The translations under genes were made by a program, and so were the position numbers. The notes beneath the pieces were generated by a model, which saw only the letters and a list, made by a program, of their open reading frames with translations, was not told where the DNA came from and searched no databases. From NCBI RefSeq assembly GCF_014748335.1, contig NZ_JAAVIY010000007.1, positions 119,514-183,513 of the forward strand: DNA of 64,000 bases, written 5' to 3'. This stretch comes from Flavobacterium selenitireducens (GTDB lineage Bacteria; Bacteroidota; Bacteroidia; Flavobacteriales; Flavobacteriaceae). Shown here piece after piece: positions 17,979 to 25,826 of this stretch. Position 1 is the first letter of the stretch. The number at the start of each line of letters is the position of its first letter.

Positions 17979-18056
17979 CGAAAGGCGAATGTCGGTATGC
18001 CCGGAATTTTTCGTGCTAATATCACAGGACTTTCGGCTTTCGACATTCGACTTTGC

Positions 18057-18064
18057 TATATTTG
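18057..18064 (+). promoter_or_regulatory. -7 promoter element before 18080
   Basis: TATATTTG, an exact TAnnTTTG match, lies 15 bases before the ATG of the PagL-like gene. Confidence 0.5.
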
Positions 18065-18079
18065 CGCTTTCCCTAACCA

Positions 18080-19231
18080 ATGAAGCCAATCAGCCTGTGT
18101 CTTTTCCTGATGATCTCCTGCATCGCTTTTGCCCAGGATTTGTCGGTCGCAGCCGATTCCATCGCGGGACTGAAGCCGAATTTTGAGCTTCCGGATGAGA
18201 CTGCGAACGTTGAGGTTTCCTATTTTCGTGGCAACGTCTACAAACATACCGACGATATTACGCACCTGATAACCGGTCATCCCGAAGGCGTCCTGATTTC
18301 GGTCAACCGACAAACTTTCGGGGCAAAAGAATGGGAACAAGCCTACAATTATCCTGATTACGGCATGTCGTTCCAATACCAGGAATTCAAAAACGAATAT
18401 TTGGGCGAAGCACTGGCATTGGCGGTTCACTACAATTTTTATTTCCTCAATCGCCATTTGCAGTTCCGGATTTCCCAAGGCGTCGGATATGCGACGAATC
18501 CTTACGACAAGCACACCAATTTCAAGAACAACGCTTTCGGGTCGCGCCTGATGAGCAGCAACCTGTTCCTGCTCAACTTCAAGCGCCAGAATATCGTCGG
18601 GCGTTTCGGCTTGCAGGCCGGGCTGATGTTCACGCATTTTTCAAACGGGCGTTTCAAGTCTCCGAACAGCGGCATCAACACCTATGCGGCCAATGTCGGG
18701 ATCAACTACAATCTCGATGCGCAACAGCCGCAATATCGCACCGGAGACACGCTTTCGAAGAAATCCTATCGCGAACCGTTTCGCTACAGTTTGTATTTGA
18801 GGTCGGGCGCGAGCGAGAGCCAGATCACGGGCAGCGGCCAGCATCCGTTTTACCACATAGGGCTTGCCGTCGACAAACGGGTAGGGCGCAAAAGCGCGTT
18901 GCAACTCGGAACCGACATCTTCTTCTCCCAATATCTCAAGGAATTCATCCGATATTCATCCGTTGCCTATCCGGACCGGCCGTATCTCGATCCTGATACC
19001 GATTACAAACGCATCGGGTTGTTCGCCGGACACGAACTGTTCATCAACCGCTTGTCGGTGGAAACCCAGGTCGGATACTATATTTACAAACCATTCAAAT
19101 ATGAATCGGATGTTTACCAACGACTTGGCGTGAAGTATTACGGCACAAAGAACATTTTCGGAGGCGTCGCCCTAAAAGCCCACGGCGGACGGGCGGAAGC
19201 AATCGAATTGGGCATAGGCGTAAGGATTTGA
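18080..19231 (+). CDS. Acyloxyacyl hydrolase / lipid A 3-O-deacylase (PagL-like)
   Basis: A 383 aa outer-membrane beta-barrel candidate with a Sec signal peptide (cleavage after CIAFAQ). The PagL signature appears as LMFTHFSNGRFKSPNSGINT, holding the His-Ser pair of the PagL active site and the Asn/Gly-rich strand turn. Alternating hydrophobic and polar strands continue to the end (IELGIGVRI). PagL removes a 3-O-acyl chain from lipid A in the outer membrane. It is longer than Pseudomonas PagL because of N- and C-terminal barrel extensions. A lipoprotein gene follows one base after its stop. Confidence 0.78.
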   Translation: MKPISLCLFLMISCIAFAQDLSVAADSIAGLKPNFELPDETANVEVSYFRGNVYKHTDDITHLITGHPEGVLISVNRQTFGAKEWEQAYNYPDYGMSFQYQEFKNEYLGEALALAVHYNFYFLNRHLQFRISQGVGYATNPYDKHTNFKNNAFGSRLMSSNLFLLNFKRQNIVGRFGLQAGLMFTHFSNGRFKSPNSGINTYAANVGINYNLDAQQPQYRTGDTLSKKSYREPFRYSLYLRSGASESQITGSGQHPFYHIGLAVDKRVGRKSALQLGTDIFFSQYLKEFIRYSSVAYPDRPYLDPDTDYKRIGLFAGHELFINRLSVETQVGYYIYKPFKYESDVYQRLGVKYYGTKNIFGGVALKAHGGRAEAIELGIGVRI

Positions 19232-19232
19232 T

Positions 19233-19973
19233 ATGAAAAAACTAGTATACATCGTTTTGGTTGCTTTGCTCGCAGGCTGCGGTGCATCGGACGCTTGTTT
19301 TAAAAGCACGGGCAGTCCCGCCACGCGACAAATAGACGTTTCCCAGACGCCTTTTACCAAAATATATGTATTTCCCGGAATCGCGTTGGTCGTCAAGGAA
19401 GGCCCGGATTACGAAATTTCGGTACAATCGGGAGTTAACCTGATCGACGATGTGCAGGTTGACGTTTCGGACGGAAGGTTGACGCTCAAAGACAATTCCG
19501 GCTGCAATCTCGTTCGGGCTTACGGACAAACCAAAGTTTTCGTCACGGCTCCGAACATAGAAGAAATTTTTTCGAATACGGAAAAGGACATCACCTCCGA
19601 CGGCGTTCTGCATTATCCGATCTTACGACTTTTTTCCATGGATTTCTTCGATGGCGTCGGCACGGGCGATTTCCATATCGAAGTCGATAACGCTCAGGTC
19701 GTCGTCGAAGCCAACCACGTCGCGGCGTTTTACCTTAGCGGACGAACAGATCAGGCGCTTTACAACTTTTACGACGGCGTCGGCAGGCTTGAAGCCGGCA
19801 GCCTGATGGCCGACGATGTGCAGGTTTTTCACCGCGGCTCGAACGACATGATCGTCCATGCGGTGCAAAGTCTCGGCGGCAATCTTTACAGTACCGGAAA
19901 CCTGATTTCCACAACCCATCCGCCAACGGTAAACATCACCGAGCATTGGTCGGGGCGATTGCGCTTCGATTGA
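19233..19973 (+). CDS. Lipoprotein with GIN domain (DUF2807)
   Basis: A 246 aa predicted lipoprotein with lipobox LLAGC (Cys16). The mature part is a DUF2807 putative adhesin-head region (GIN domain): a right-handed beta-helix-like series such as IYVFPGIALVVKEG, VQSGVNLIDDVQVDVSDGRL and TKVFVTAPNIEEIFSNTE. The family occurs widely in Bacteroidota envelopes, with unclear function. It starts one base after the PagL-like gene and is certainly in the same unit. Confidence 0.78.
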   Translation: MKKLVYIVLVALLAGCGASDACFKSTGSPATRQIDVSQTPFTKIYVFPGIALVVKEGPDYEISVQSGVNLIDDVQVDVSDGRLTLKDNSGCNLVRAYGQTKVFVTAPNIEEIFSNTEKDITSDGVLHYPILRLFSMDFFDGVGTGDFHIEVDNAQVVVEANHVAAFYLSGRTDQALYNFYDGVGRLEAGSLMADDVQVFHRGSNDMIVHAVQSLGGNLYSTGNLISTTHPPTVNITEHWSGRLRFD

Positions 19974-20882
19974 TCAAAAATCCTCATCGATGAGTTCCCT
20001 GTTGATCATCGACCCGGCGAGGCTTCCCGCGAAAACCGAGCTCGGGACCGATCGCATCTGGAAACAATTATCGCCTGCCGCGTAAACGCCCGGAATCGTC
20101 GTTTTCTGGAAAGGATCCACCTTGATGTGGCCCGAAGGCTGGAATTCGCATCCGAGTTTTTCCGCAATGTCCGATTGTTGGATAAACGCAGGGCGCGTGT
20201 AAATTGCCTTTACCTCTTTTTTTGAGCCATCCGATAAGACCACCGACGTCATGTAACCCGATTCGTGCATGAGGGCTTCGACCTCAGTGTGTATGATTTC
20301 GATGTTTTTCGAATTCAGTTTCGCGATTTGATCGGCCGTCAATCCGGGATCGCCATCGGTAAAAATCGTTAAATCTTTCGTCCAATTCGAAACCAGGCGC
20401 GCCATCTCAAAAGCCATTTCTCCATTGGCCAGGATTCCCGTTTTCTCATTCCTGTATTCATAGCCATGGCAATACGGGCAATGGATCAGCGAGATTCCCC
20501 AACATTCGGACGCGCCGTCGACCTCGGGCATAATGTCCTCGATTCCCGTCGCCAACAACAGCTTTCGGGAGGTGAAGTATTCTCCGTCCCAGGTTTTGAC
20601 GTCGAATCCGCAAAGCCCTTGCGTGACTTCGGTTGCCAGGCCGGAGACAAATGTGACGTTCGGATATTCCGACACCTGTTGTTTGGCCAGGCGCGCGATT
20701 TCGGCCGGAGGCGTCCCGTCGTGCGTCACGAAATTGTGCGAATGAGGCGTTTGCGCATTGCAGGGAGTCCCGCTGTCGATGACCAGGACGCGCCTTAGGG
20801 AACGGCCCAGCGCCATAGCTGCCGAAAGTCCGGCGTAACTGCCGCCGATAATGATAACGTCGAAGAGGATGGGTTTTGGCAT
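19974..20882 (-). CDS. Thioredoxin reductase-like FAD/NAD(P) oxidoreductase
   Basis: A 302 aa flavoprotein of the thioredoxin reductase fold. The N-terminal FAD Rossmann motif is DVIIIGGSYAGLSAAMALGR, the redox pair is CPYC in LIHCPYCHGYEY, and the C-terminal FAD contact is GVYAAGDNC. The NADPH-binding motif that would normally be GxGxxA is degenerate (GILANGEMAFEMARL), as in the ferredoxin-/bacillithiol-type relatives of TrxB, so the electron donor is uncertain. It stands divergent to a Fur-family regulator and may be controlled by it. It ends next to the GIN lipoprotein gene, convergent. Confidence 0.85.
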   Translation of the reverse strand: MPKPILFDVIIIGGSYAGLSAAMALGRSLRRVLVIDSGTPCNAQTPHSHNFVTHDGTPPAEIARLAKQQVSEYPNVTFVSGLATEVTQGLCGFDVKTWDGEYFTSRKLLLATGIEDIMPEVDGASECWGISLIHCPYCHGYEYRNEKTGILANGEMAFEMARLVSNWTKDLTIFTDGDPGLTADQIAKLNSKNIEIIHTEVEALMHESGYMTSVVLSDGSKKEVKAIYTRPAFIQQSDIAEKLGCEFQPSGHIKVDPFQKTTIPGVYAAGDNCFQMRSVPSSVFAGSLAGSMINRELIDEDF

Positions 20883-21001
20883 TACAAGAGATTTAAAAAA
20901 GATATCAGGTTATTGGAAATGAGTCTGGCGAACAACGATATTTTTAAAAATGACGGGGCTCGATCTGAAAATCACGCTGACAAATGTAACGCAAAAATAC
21001 A

Positions 21002-21039
21002 CTAATGCGATGATGTCGCAATAATATTTTTTATCTTTG
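21002..21039 (+). promoter_or_regulatory. Promoter and palindromic operator of the Fur-family gene
   Basis: TGCGA-TGATG-TCGCA (21006-21020) is a perfect 5-bp inverted repeat just upstream of TATCTTTG (21032-21039), an exact -7 element. A metal regulator bound there would block its own promoter. The ATG follows only four bases after the -7 box. Confidence 0.55.
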
Positions 21040-21043
21040 CCTC

Positions 21044-21442
21044 ATGAACAAGCGCAACACCAAGTCGAAACAATTGGTTCTCGACTCGCTGAAGGCCGCC
21101 AAATCGGCCATGAGCCAGGAATCGCTCCATGAAAAACTTGGCGACTCGGTCGATCGCGCCACGATTTATCGGGTGTTGAACAGCTTTTGGGATGATGGCA
21201 TCGTCCATAAAATCGTTGGTGACGACGGGAAACAGTACTTTGCGGTTTGCGTCAACTGCGGCGAGAAAAAGCACCAGCACAACCATTTTCACTTCCGATG
21301 TTTGAAATGCGGCGAAATGGAATGTTTGGTATCCGAAGTCGAAATCAAACTGCCAAATGGTTACGAGCCTCACCACTTTAACGGCGTGATATCGGGTTGT
21401 TGCGCCAACTGCCGGGAACAAACCGGGGCACAGCAACGATGA
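21044..21442 (+). CDS. Fur-family transcriptional regulator
   Basis: A 132 aa winged-helix metal regulator. The N-terminal DNA-binding half contains SQESLHEKLGDSVDRATIYR, the Fur recognition-helix pattern. The C-terminal half has the metal ligands HQHNHFHFRC, CLKCGEME and a terminal CCANC pair; these two CxxC motifs hold the structural zinc. Loss of the second regulatory His cluster compared with long Fur proteins makes Zur or a peroxide/zinc sensor as likely as an iron sensor. The tight -7 box to ATG spacing suggests a leaderless transcript. Confidence 0.87.
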   Translation: MNKRNTKSKQLVLDSLKAAKSAMSQESLHEKLGDSVDRATIYRVLNSFWDDGIVHKIVGDDGKQYFAVCVNCGEKKHQHNHFHFRCLKCGEMECLVSEVEIKLPNGYEPHHFNGVISGCCANCREQTGAQQR

Positions 21443-21505
21443 TAGTATAACGGAATTGCCGAATCAAATTTTAAAAGGGACGTACCGCAGCAAATCGCGG
21501 TTCGT

Positions 21506-22405
21506 TTACTTTTTTGTCGTCATTTCCCTGAAAGCCGTTTCGAGGTTACGGTTTTGTTGGGCGATCTGAAGTGTTTTCAACCCATTTTCCTGGGCAAAAT
21601 CGAAAATTGCCGGACGCATATCGCTATCTTTTACGAACGTCAGTTCCCAGTTTTTGTCCGAAATGCGTTTTGAATAATGCAGGTTGGGAATGGTATCGAT
21701 GACATCCTGGGCGACGGCCTTGTCGAATTCTACTTCAATGACCTGTTGGGCGACTTCCTTGATCTTCGACAATTTGTTGTCCGCCTTGATTTGTCCGTGG
21801 TCGATGATGATCACACGGTCGCATATCGCCTCGACTTCCTGCATGATATGCGTCGAAAGAAAAACGGTTTTGTCTTTCCCGGCATTCCTGATGACGCTGC
21901 GGATCTCGACCAATTGGTTCGGATCGAGCCCGGTCGTGGGTTCGTCGAGAATCAGCACTTCCGGATCGTGCAAAAGCGCATTGGCAAGCCCGACGCGTTG
22001 GCGGTAACCTTTGGAAAGTTGCCCGATTTTTTTATGGCTTTCGGATGCGAGGCCGGTAAGCTGGATCACTTCTTCAATGCGATTTTTCCCAACCTTATAG
22101 ACATCGGCGTTGAAGCCAAGATACTCGCGTACGTACAAATCGAGATACAACGGATTGTGCTCCGGCAGATAGCCAACCGATTTCTGGACCGACTTTTCGT
22201 CAGACGACACATCGAAACCGTTGACCGCTGCCGAACCCGAATCCGCATTTAGATACGTCGTCAGGATTTTCATCAACGTCGATTTTCCGGCCCCGTTCGG
22301 ACCCAAAAAACCCACGATTTCCCCTTTTTTGATGGAAAACGAAACGTTGTCGAGCGCCTTCTGGCTGCCGTACATTTTGGTGATATTGCTGACTTCGATG
22401 GACAT
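21506..22405 (-). CDS. gldA: Gliding motility-associated ABC transporter ATPase GldA
   Basis: A 299 aa ABC ATPase. Walker A GPNGAGKST, signature LSKGYRQRVGLANALLHDPE, Walker B VLILDEPTTGLDP and switch His in STHIMQEVEAICDR are all present, followed by a C-terminal extension of about 80 residues ending in LETAFREMT. The whole matches GldA, which with GldF and GldG forms an ABC transporter needed for gliding in F. johnsoniae. The start at MSIEVSNITK is preferred over one ten codons upstream, because the -7 box TACATTTG (22429-22422) lies between the two. The gldF/gldG partners are not in this window. Confidence 0.88.
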   Translation of the reverse strand: MSIEVSNITKMYGSQKALDNVSFSIKKGEIVGFLGPNGAGKSTLMKILTTYLNADSGSAAVNGFDVSSDEKSVQKSVGYLPEHNPLYLDLYVREYLGFNADVYKVGKNRIEEVIQLTGLASESHKKIGQLSKGYRQRVGLANALLHDPEVLILDEPTTGLDPNQLVEIRSVIRNAGKDKTVFLSTHIMQEVEAICDRVIIIDHGQIKADNKLSKIKEVAQQVIEVEFDKAVAQDVIDTIPNLHYSKRISDKNWELTFVKDSDMRPAIFDFAQENGLKTLQIAQQNRNLETAFREMTTKK

Positions 22406-22421
22406 ATCTCGGGATTTATCG

Positions 22422-22429
22422 CAAATGTA
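22422..22429 (-). promoter_or_regulatory. -7 promoter element of gldA
   Basis: Minus-strand TACATTTG fits TAnnTTTG exactly and lies 16 bases before the ATG at 22405, ruling out the more upstream start. Confidence 0.55.
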
Positions 22430-22478
22430 AACCAATAATTATTTTTGGTTGCTATATTTAGCATCTAAACGGACAAGT

Positions 22479-23402
22479 ATGAAAAAAGTTTTGTTGCCGA
22501 TATTATTTCTCGGCGTGGCGGCGATCGCGCAAAAGTCGGAAATCAGCCAAAAAGAAGTCACGCGCATCGAAACCGTACTGGCTTCGGACGAAATGGAAGG
22601 GCGAAAGGTCTTTGAACCCGGGATCGAAAAGGCGTCGCAGTTCATCGAATCCGAATTTAAAAACATCGGGCTTCGATTTTACGGCGACCTGAAAACCTAT
22701 CGACAGGAATTCGCGATAAAAGGAAAGCCGGCCAACAACGTCATTGCAGTTATTCCGGGAAAATCCAAAGCCGATGAATTCGTCGTTTTTTCGGCTCACT
22801 ACGATCATTTGGGCGTGAAGGGTTCAGGAGACGACAGGATTTTCAACGGTGCCAATGACGACGCTTCGGGTGTGACGGCTGTCATTGCGCTCGCAAAGCA
22901 TTACAAGCAAAAAGGAGGGAACGAGCGCACGTTGGTATTCGTGGCGTTTACCGCAGAGGAAATCGGTGGTTTCGGGTCGCGCCACTTTTCGGAGTCGATA
23001 AACCCGGACAAAGTCGTCGCTATGTTCAACATCGAAATGATTGGAACCGAAAGCAAATGGGGCAAAAATTCCGCTTACATAACCGGTTTTGAAAAATCGG
23101 ATTTCGGCAAGATATTGCAGAAGAATCTCAAGGGAAGCAAATTTCGTTTCGAGCCCGATCCTTATCCGGAAATGAAATTGTTCTATAGATCAGACAATGC
23201 CACGTTGGCGGCACTCGGCGTTCCCGCCCACACTATTTCGACTTCCAAAATGGACGACGAGCCCAACTATCACAAAGCAAGCGATGAGGTCGGCACGCTC
23301 GACATGGCCAACATGACTGAAATCATCAAGTCGATCGCGGTAAGTGCGGAAAGCATCATAAGCGGGAAGGAGACGCCGACGCGGGTTGAGGTAATTAGAT
23401 AA
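22479..23402 (+). CDS. M28-family aminopeptidase, secreted
   Basis: A 307 aa zinc aminopeptidase with a Sec signal peptide (MKKVLLPILFLGVAAIAQ). The metal ligands are visible as VFSAHYDHLG (His and Asp), NGANDDASG (bridging Asp), TAEEIGGFGS (catalytic and ligand Glu), MFNIEMIG and a late YHKASDE His. M28 enzymes remove N-terminal amino acids from peptides in the periplasm or outside the cell. The start at 22479 follows the -7-like TATATTTA (22453-22460). The gene is divergent from gldA. Its 3' end runs into ATTAGATAATTAGATGATTA low-complexity DNA. Confidence 0.88.
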   Translation: MKKVLLPILFLGVAAIAQKSEISQKEVTRIETVLASDEMEGRKVFEPGIEKASQFIESEFKNIGLRFYGDLKTYRQEFAIKGKPANNVIAVIPGKSKADEFVVFSAHYDHLGVKGSGDDRIFNGANDDASGVTAVIALAKHYKQKGGNERTLVFVAFTAEEIGGFGSRHFSESINPDKVVAMFNIEMIGTESKWGKNSAYITGFEKSDFGKILQKNLKGSKFRFEPDPYPEMKLFYRSDNATLAALGVPAHTISTSKMDDEPNYHKASDEVGTLDMANMTEIIKSIAVSAESIISGKETPTRVEVIR

Positions 23403-23541
23403 TTAGATGATTAGATAATTTGGCGATGGAGCTGTTGTGTCGACTTGACAATGAATGAACGATCAAATGATGCATGATTAAATTGACGATTGCACAAATT
23501 ACGAGCCCCAAAATCCGATATTCACAAAAATTTCAAAACGC

Positions 23542-23573
23542 TTTGTGAGCGGAAACTTTTTTTTCTACTTTAG
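23542..23573 (+). promoter_or_regulatory. Promoter of the pheA leader transcript
   Basis: TTTG (23542-23545) and TACTTTAG (23566-23573, one mismatch to TAnnTTTG) are 20 bases apart. Transcription would start near 23580, about 13 bases before the leader peptide ATG. Confidence 0.55.
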
Positions 23574-23592
23574 CCGACGAAGCAAGTACACA

Positions 23593-23673
23593 ATGCAAAA
23601 CAACTGGTTTTATTTTAGCAATTTCTTTTATTTCCGCAAGGAATCGGGATTGCTGTGTAGTTGCTCTAGTTGA
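23593..23673 (+). CDS. Aromatic-rich leader peptide of the phe operon (26 aa)
   Basis: A short frame, ATG at 23593 and TGA at 23671-23673, encodes 26 residues. Residues 5-14 read WFYFSNFFYF: five Phe, two Tyr and one Trp in ten codons. The sequence ends in CSCSS. It lies between a promoter and a strong terminator, and the next gene is prephenate dehydratase, so a leader peptide for attenuation is the natural reading. Bases 23644-23652 inside this frame can pair with 23695-23703, the 5' arm of the terminator. If ribosomes stall at the Phe/Tyr codons, this pairing would be free to form and transcription would continue. If they reach the stop codon they would cover it and allow termination. The frame is too short to be found by usual gene finders. 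Confidence 0.82.
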   Translation: MQNNWFYFSNFFYFRKESGLLCSCSS

Positions 23674-23703
23674 TTATTAATTCAGAACACGATACGATCC
23701 CGA
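23644..23703 (+). promoter_or_regulatory. Antiterminator pairing of the phe attenuator
   Basis: TCGGGATTG (23644-23652) is complementary to CGATCCCGA (23695-23703) over nine bases with one G-U pair. This competes with the terminator hairpin for the same 5' arm. Confidence 0.7.
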
Positions 23704-23725
23704 CCCACAGTCGGGATTTTTTTTT
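23697..23725 (+). terminator. Attenuator terminator before pheA
   Basis: ATCCCGAC (23697-23704) pairs perfectly with GTCGGGAT (23710-23717) across a five-base loop and is followed by eight further T. It lies 18 bases before the pheA ATG. No gene ends nearby on this strand except the leader peptide, so it is best read as an attenuator. Confidence 0.9.
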
Positions 23726-23743
23726 TGCTTAAATTCATCTGTT

Positions 23744-24574
23744 ATGGAAACTGCTCTGACGATAGCGATACAAGGGATAAAAGGCTCGTTCCACCATCAG
23801 GTTGCCGGGGAATATTTCGGCGAAAGTGCGCTTGACGAATGCATGTCGTTCGAGTCGCTCGTGCGTTCGCTAAAGGAGAATCGCGCCCAAAAAGGCGTCA
23901 TGGCGCTAGAAAACTCGATTGCGGGTTCGATCATACCGAACTACGCGCTCATCGACAAAAACGATCTGCACATCATCGGCGAGCATTATCTCAACATCCA
24001 CATGAATTTAATGGCGCTTCCGGGGCAAAAAATCGAGGACATCAACGAGGTGCATTCGCATCCGATAGCGTTGTTGCAATGCGCAGTTTTCTTCGCCCAG
24101 TATCCGCACATCAAATTGGTGGAAAGCGGCGACACTGCCGAGACGGCCCAACGCATCAAGGAACAAAATCTGACGGGAATCGCCGCCGTCGCGGGCCCGA
24201 AAGCAGCGCCTATGTACGGTTTGGAGATTTTAGCGCCGGCAATCCACACGGTAAAAAGCAATATGACGCGTTTCGTGATCGTCAAAACGCAGAACAAGGT
24301 CATTCCGAAAGAAGAAATCAACAAGGCCTCGATAAAGTTCGAGCTCGACGACATGCCGGGCGCGTTGGCGTCGGTCTTGAATATGATGACGACGTCCAAA
24401 TTGAATCTCACCAAAATCCAGTCGATGCCGATTATAGAGACGCCTTTTCAGTACTCGTTTTTCGTAGATGTGGTGTTCGAGAAGTACAAACATTACGAGA
24501 AGGCAAAGAAAATCCTGGAACTCATGACGACACATTTTAAGGTGTTGGGAGAATACAAGGCGGGCGTTCGATGA
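23744..24574 (+). CDS. pheA: Prephenate dehydratase
   Basis: A 276 aa single-function prephenate dehydratase that makes phenylpyruvate for phenylalanine synthesis. The catalytic domain (residues about 5-185) contains GVMALENSIAGSIIPNYALI and ends with NMTRFVIV, the conserved TRF motif. Residues about 200-270 form an ACT domain (KFELDDMPGALASVLNMM, LTKIQSMPI) that in this family binds phenylalanine for feedback inhibition. No chorismate mutase domain is attached; that activity is in the 26756-27838 gene. It is the first structural gene after the leader-peptide attenuator. Confidence 0.94.
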   Translation: METALTIAIQGIKGSFHHQVAGEYFGESALDECMSFESLVRSLKENRAQKGVMALENSIAGSIIPNYALIDKNDLHIIGEHYLNIHMNLMALPGQKIEDINEVHSHPIALLQCAVFFAQYPHIKLVESGDTAETAQRIKEQNLTGIAAVAGPKAAPMYGLEILAPAIHTVKSNMTRFVIVKTQNKVIPKEEINKASIKFELDDMPGALASVLNMMTTSKLNLTKIQSMPIIETPFQYSFFVDVVFEKYKHYEKAKKILELMTTHFKVLGEYKAGVR

Positions 24575-24674
24575 GACAATTAATAATGAATAATTACGAT
24601 GTGTTTGTGCATTACTGCGTGGCGACAGGTACACGTTGAAGAGCGACCGCGTAACAAATTTTAAGGTTTCGACA

Positions 24675-25826
24675 ATGATACGAACAGCAAATAGACTGAA
24701 CAGGGTCGAGGAATACTACTTTTCGCAGAAGTTGCGGGAGGTTCGGGAGTTGATGGCGGCCGGAAATCCGGTAATAAACATGGGAGTCGGAAGCCCTGAT
24801 TTGCCGCCATCCGATGAGGTGATTTCCGCCATTAAAAGTGCGGTCGATGAACCGGGTGCGCATCAATACCAGAGCTATCAAGGTTTGCCGGAGCTGCGAA
24901 AGGCGATTTCGGATTTTTACAAAAATCAGTTTCGGATCGATGCGGATTTTAATTCCGAAATCCTGCCGTTGATGGGTTCCAAAGAAGGCATTTTGCACAT
25001 TTCGCTGGCAGTTCTCGATGAAGGCGATGAGGTGCTTATCCCGAATCCCGGTTATCCGACATATACATCGGTGACGGATTTGGTCGGGGCGATTCCGAAG
25101 CTTTACGATTTGACGCAGGAAACGAATTGGGAACCGGATTTTGACGCATTGGAAAAACAAGATCTGTCAAAGGTAAAAATCATGTGGGCCAATTATCCGC
25201 ACATGCCCACGGGCGCAAAAGGAAATTTGGACTTGTTGCGGAAATTGGTCGCATTTGCCAAAAAGCATTCGATTTTGCTCGTGAACGACAATCCGTACAG
25301 CTTCGTCCTGAACGACTATCCGATCTCGATTTTCGAAGCAGACGGCGCAAAAGGCGTAGCTTTGGAACTGAATTCGCTGTCCAAAACGTTCAATTTGTCG
25401 GGTTGGCGCGTCGGGTTCGTCATCGGAAACAAAACGTGTATCGACGCGGTGCTCAAAGTAAAAAGCAATATGGATTCGGGCATGTTTTACGGCATTCAGA
25501 AAGGCGCGGTCGCAGCCTTGAAATCCGATACGTCGTGGTTCGCCAGGCAAAATGAGATCTACGGCAGGAGACGCGAGCTGATTTTTGAGTTAGCCGATTT
25601 GCTCGGGTGTTCGTACGACAGGAATTCCGTTGGAATGTTCGTATGGGCGAAATTGCCCGATTCCATTGCGGACGCGGAGGTTTTCGTCGACGAACTGTTG
25701 TATAAGAAGCACGTTTTCATCACGCCCGGAAAGATATTCGGAAGCAATGGGGAACGATATATTAGATTTTCGCTTTGCCTGCCGGAACAGAAAATCCGCG
25801 AAGTTTTGAAGCGATTTGAAAAGTGA
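24675..25826 (+). CDS. PLP-dependent aminotransferase (class I/II), aromatic operon
   Basis: A 383 aa fold-type I aminotransferase. Motifs include VINMGVGSPDLPPSDEVI, HQYQSYQGLPELRKAI, MWANYPHMPTGAKG, NDNPYSF and the PLP-binding Lys in LNSLSKTFNLSGWRVGF. The start at MIRTANRLNRVEEYYF agrees with related flavobacterial proteins; an in-frame ATG 13 codons upstream is possible but less likely. Its position after prephenate dehydratase suggests transamination of phenylpyruvate or hydroxyphenylpyruvate (or prephenate). The last codons, EVLKRFEK, are echoed in the repeats that follow. Confidence 0.87.
   Translation: MIRTANRLNRVEEYYFSQKLREVRELMAAGNPVINMGVGSPDLPPSDEVISAIKSAVDEPGAHQYQSYQGLPELRKAISDFYKNQFRIDADFNSEILPLMGSKEGILHISLAVLDEGDEVLIPNPGYPTYTSVTDLVGAIPKLYDLTQETNWEPDFDALEKQDLSKVKIMWANYPHMPTGAKGNLDLLRKLVAFAKKHSILLVNDNPYSFVLNDYPISIFEADGAKGVALELNSLSKTFNLSGWRVGFVIGNKTCIDAVLKVKSNMDSGMFYGIQKGAVAALKSDTSWFARQNEIYGRRRELIFELADLLGCSYDRNSVGMFVWAKLPDSIADAEVFVDELLYKKHVFITPGKIFGSNGERYIRFSLCLPEQKIREVLKRFEK

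Noticed and set aside
22406..22435. Longer gldA start ten codons upstream
   Set aside because: The -7 promoter element lies inside that extension, so it would not be transcribed.
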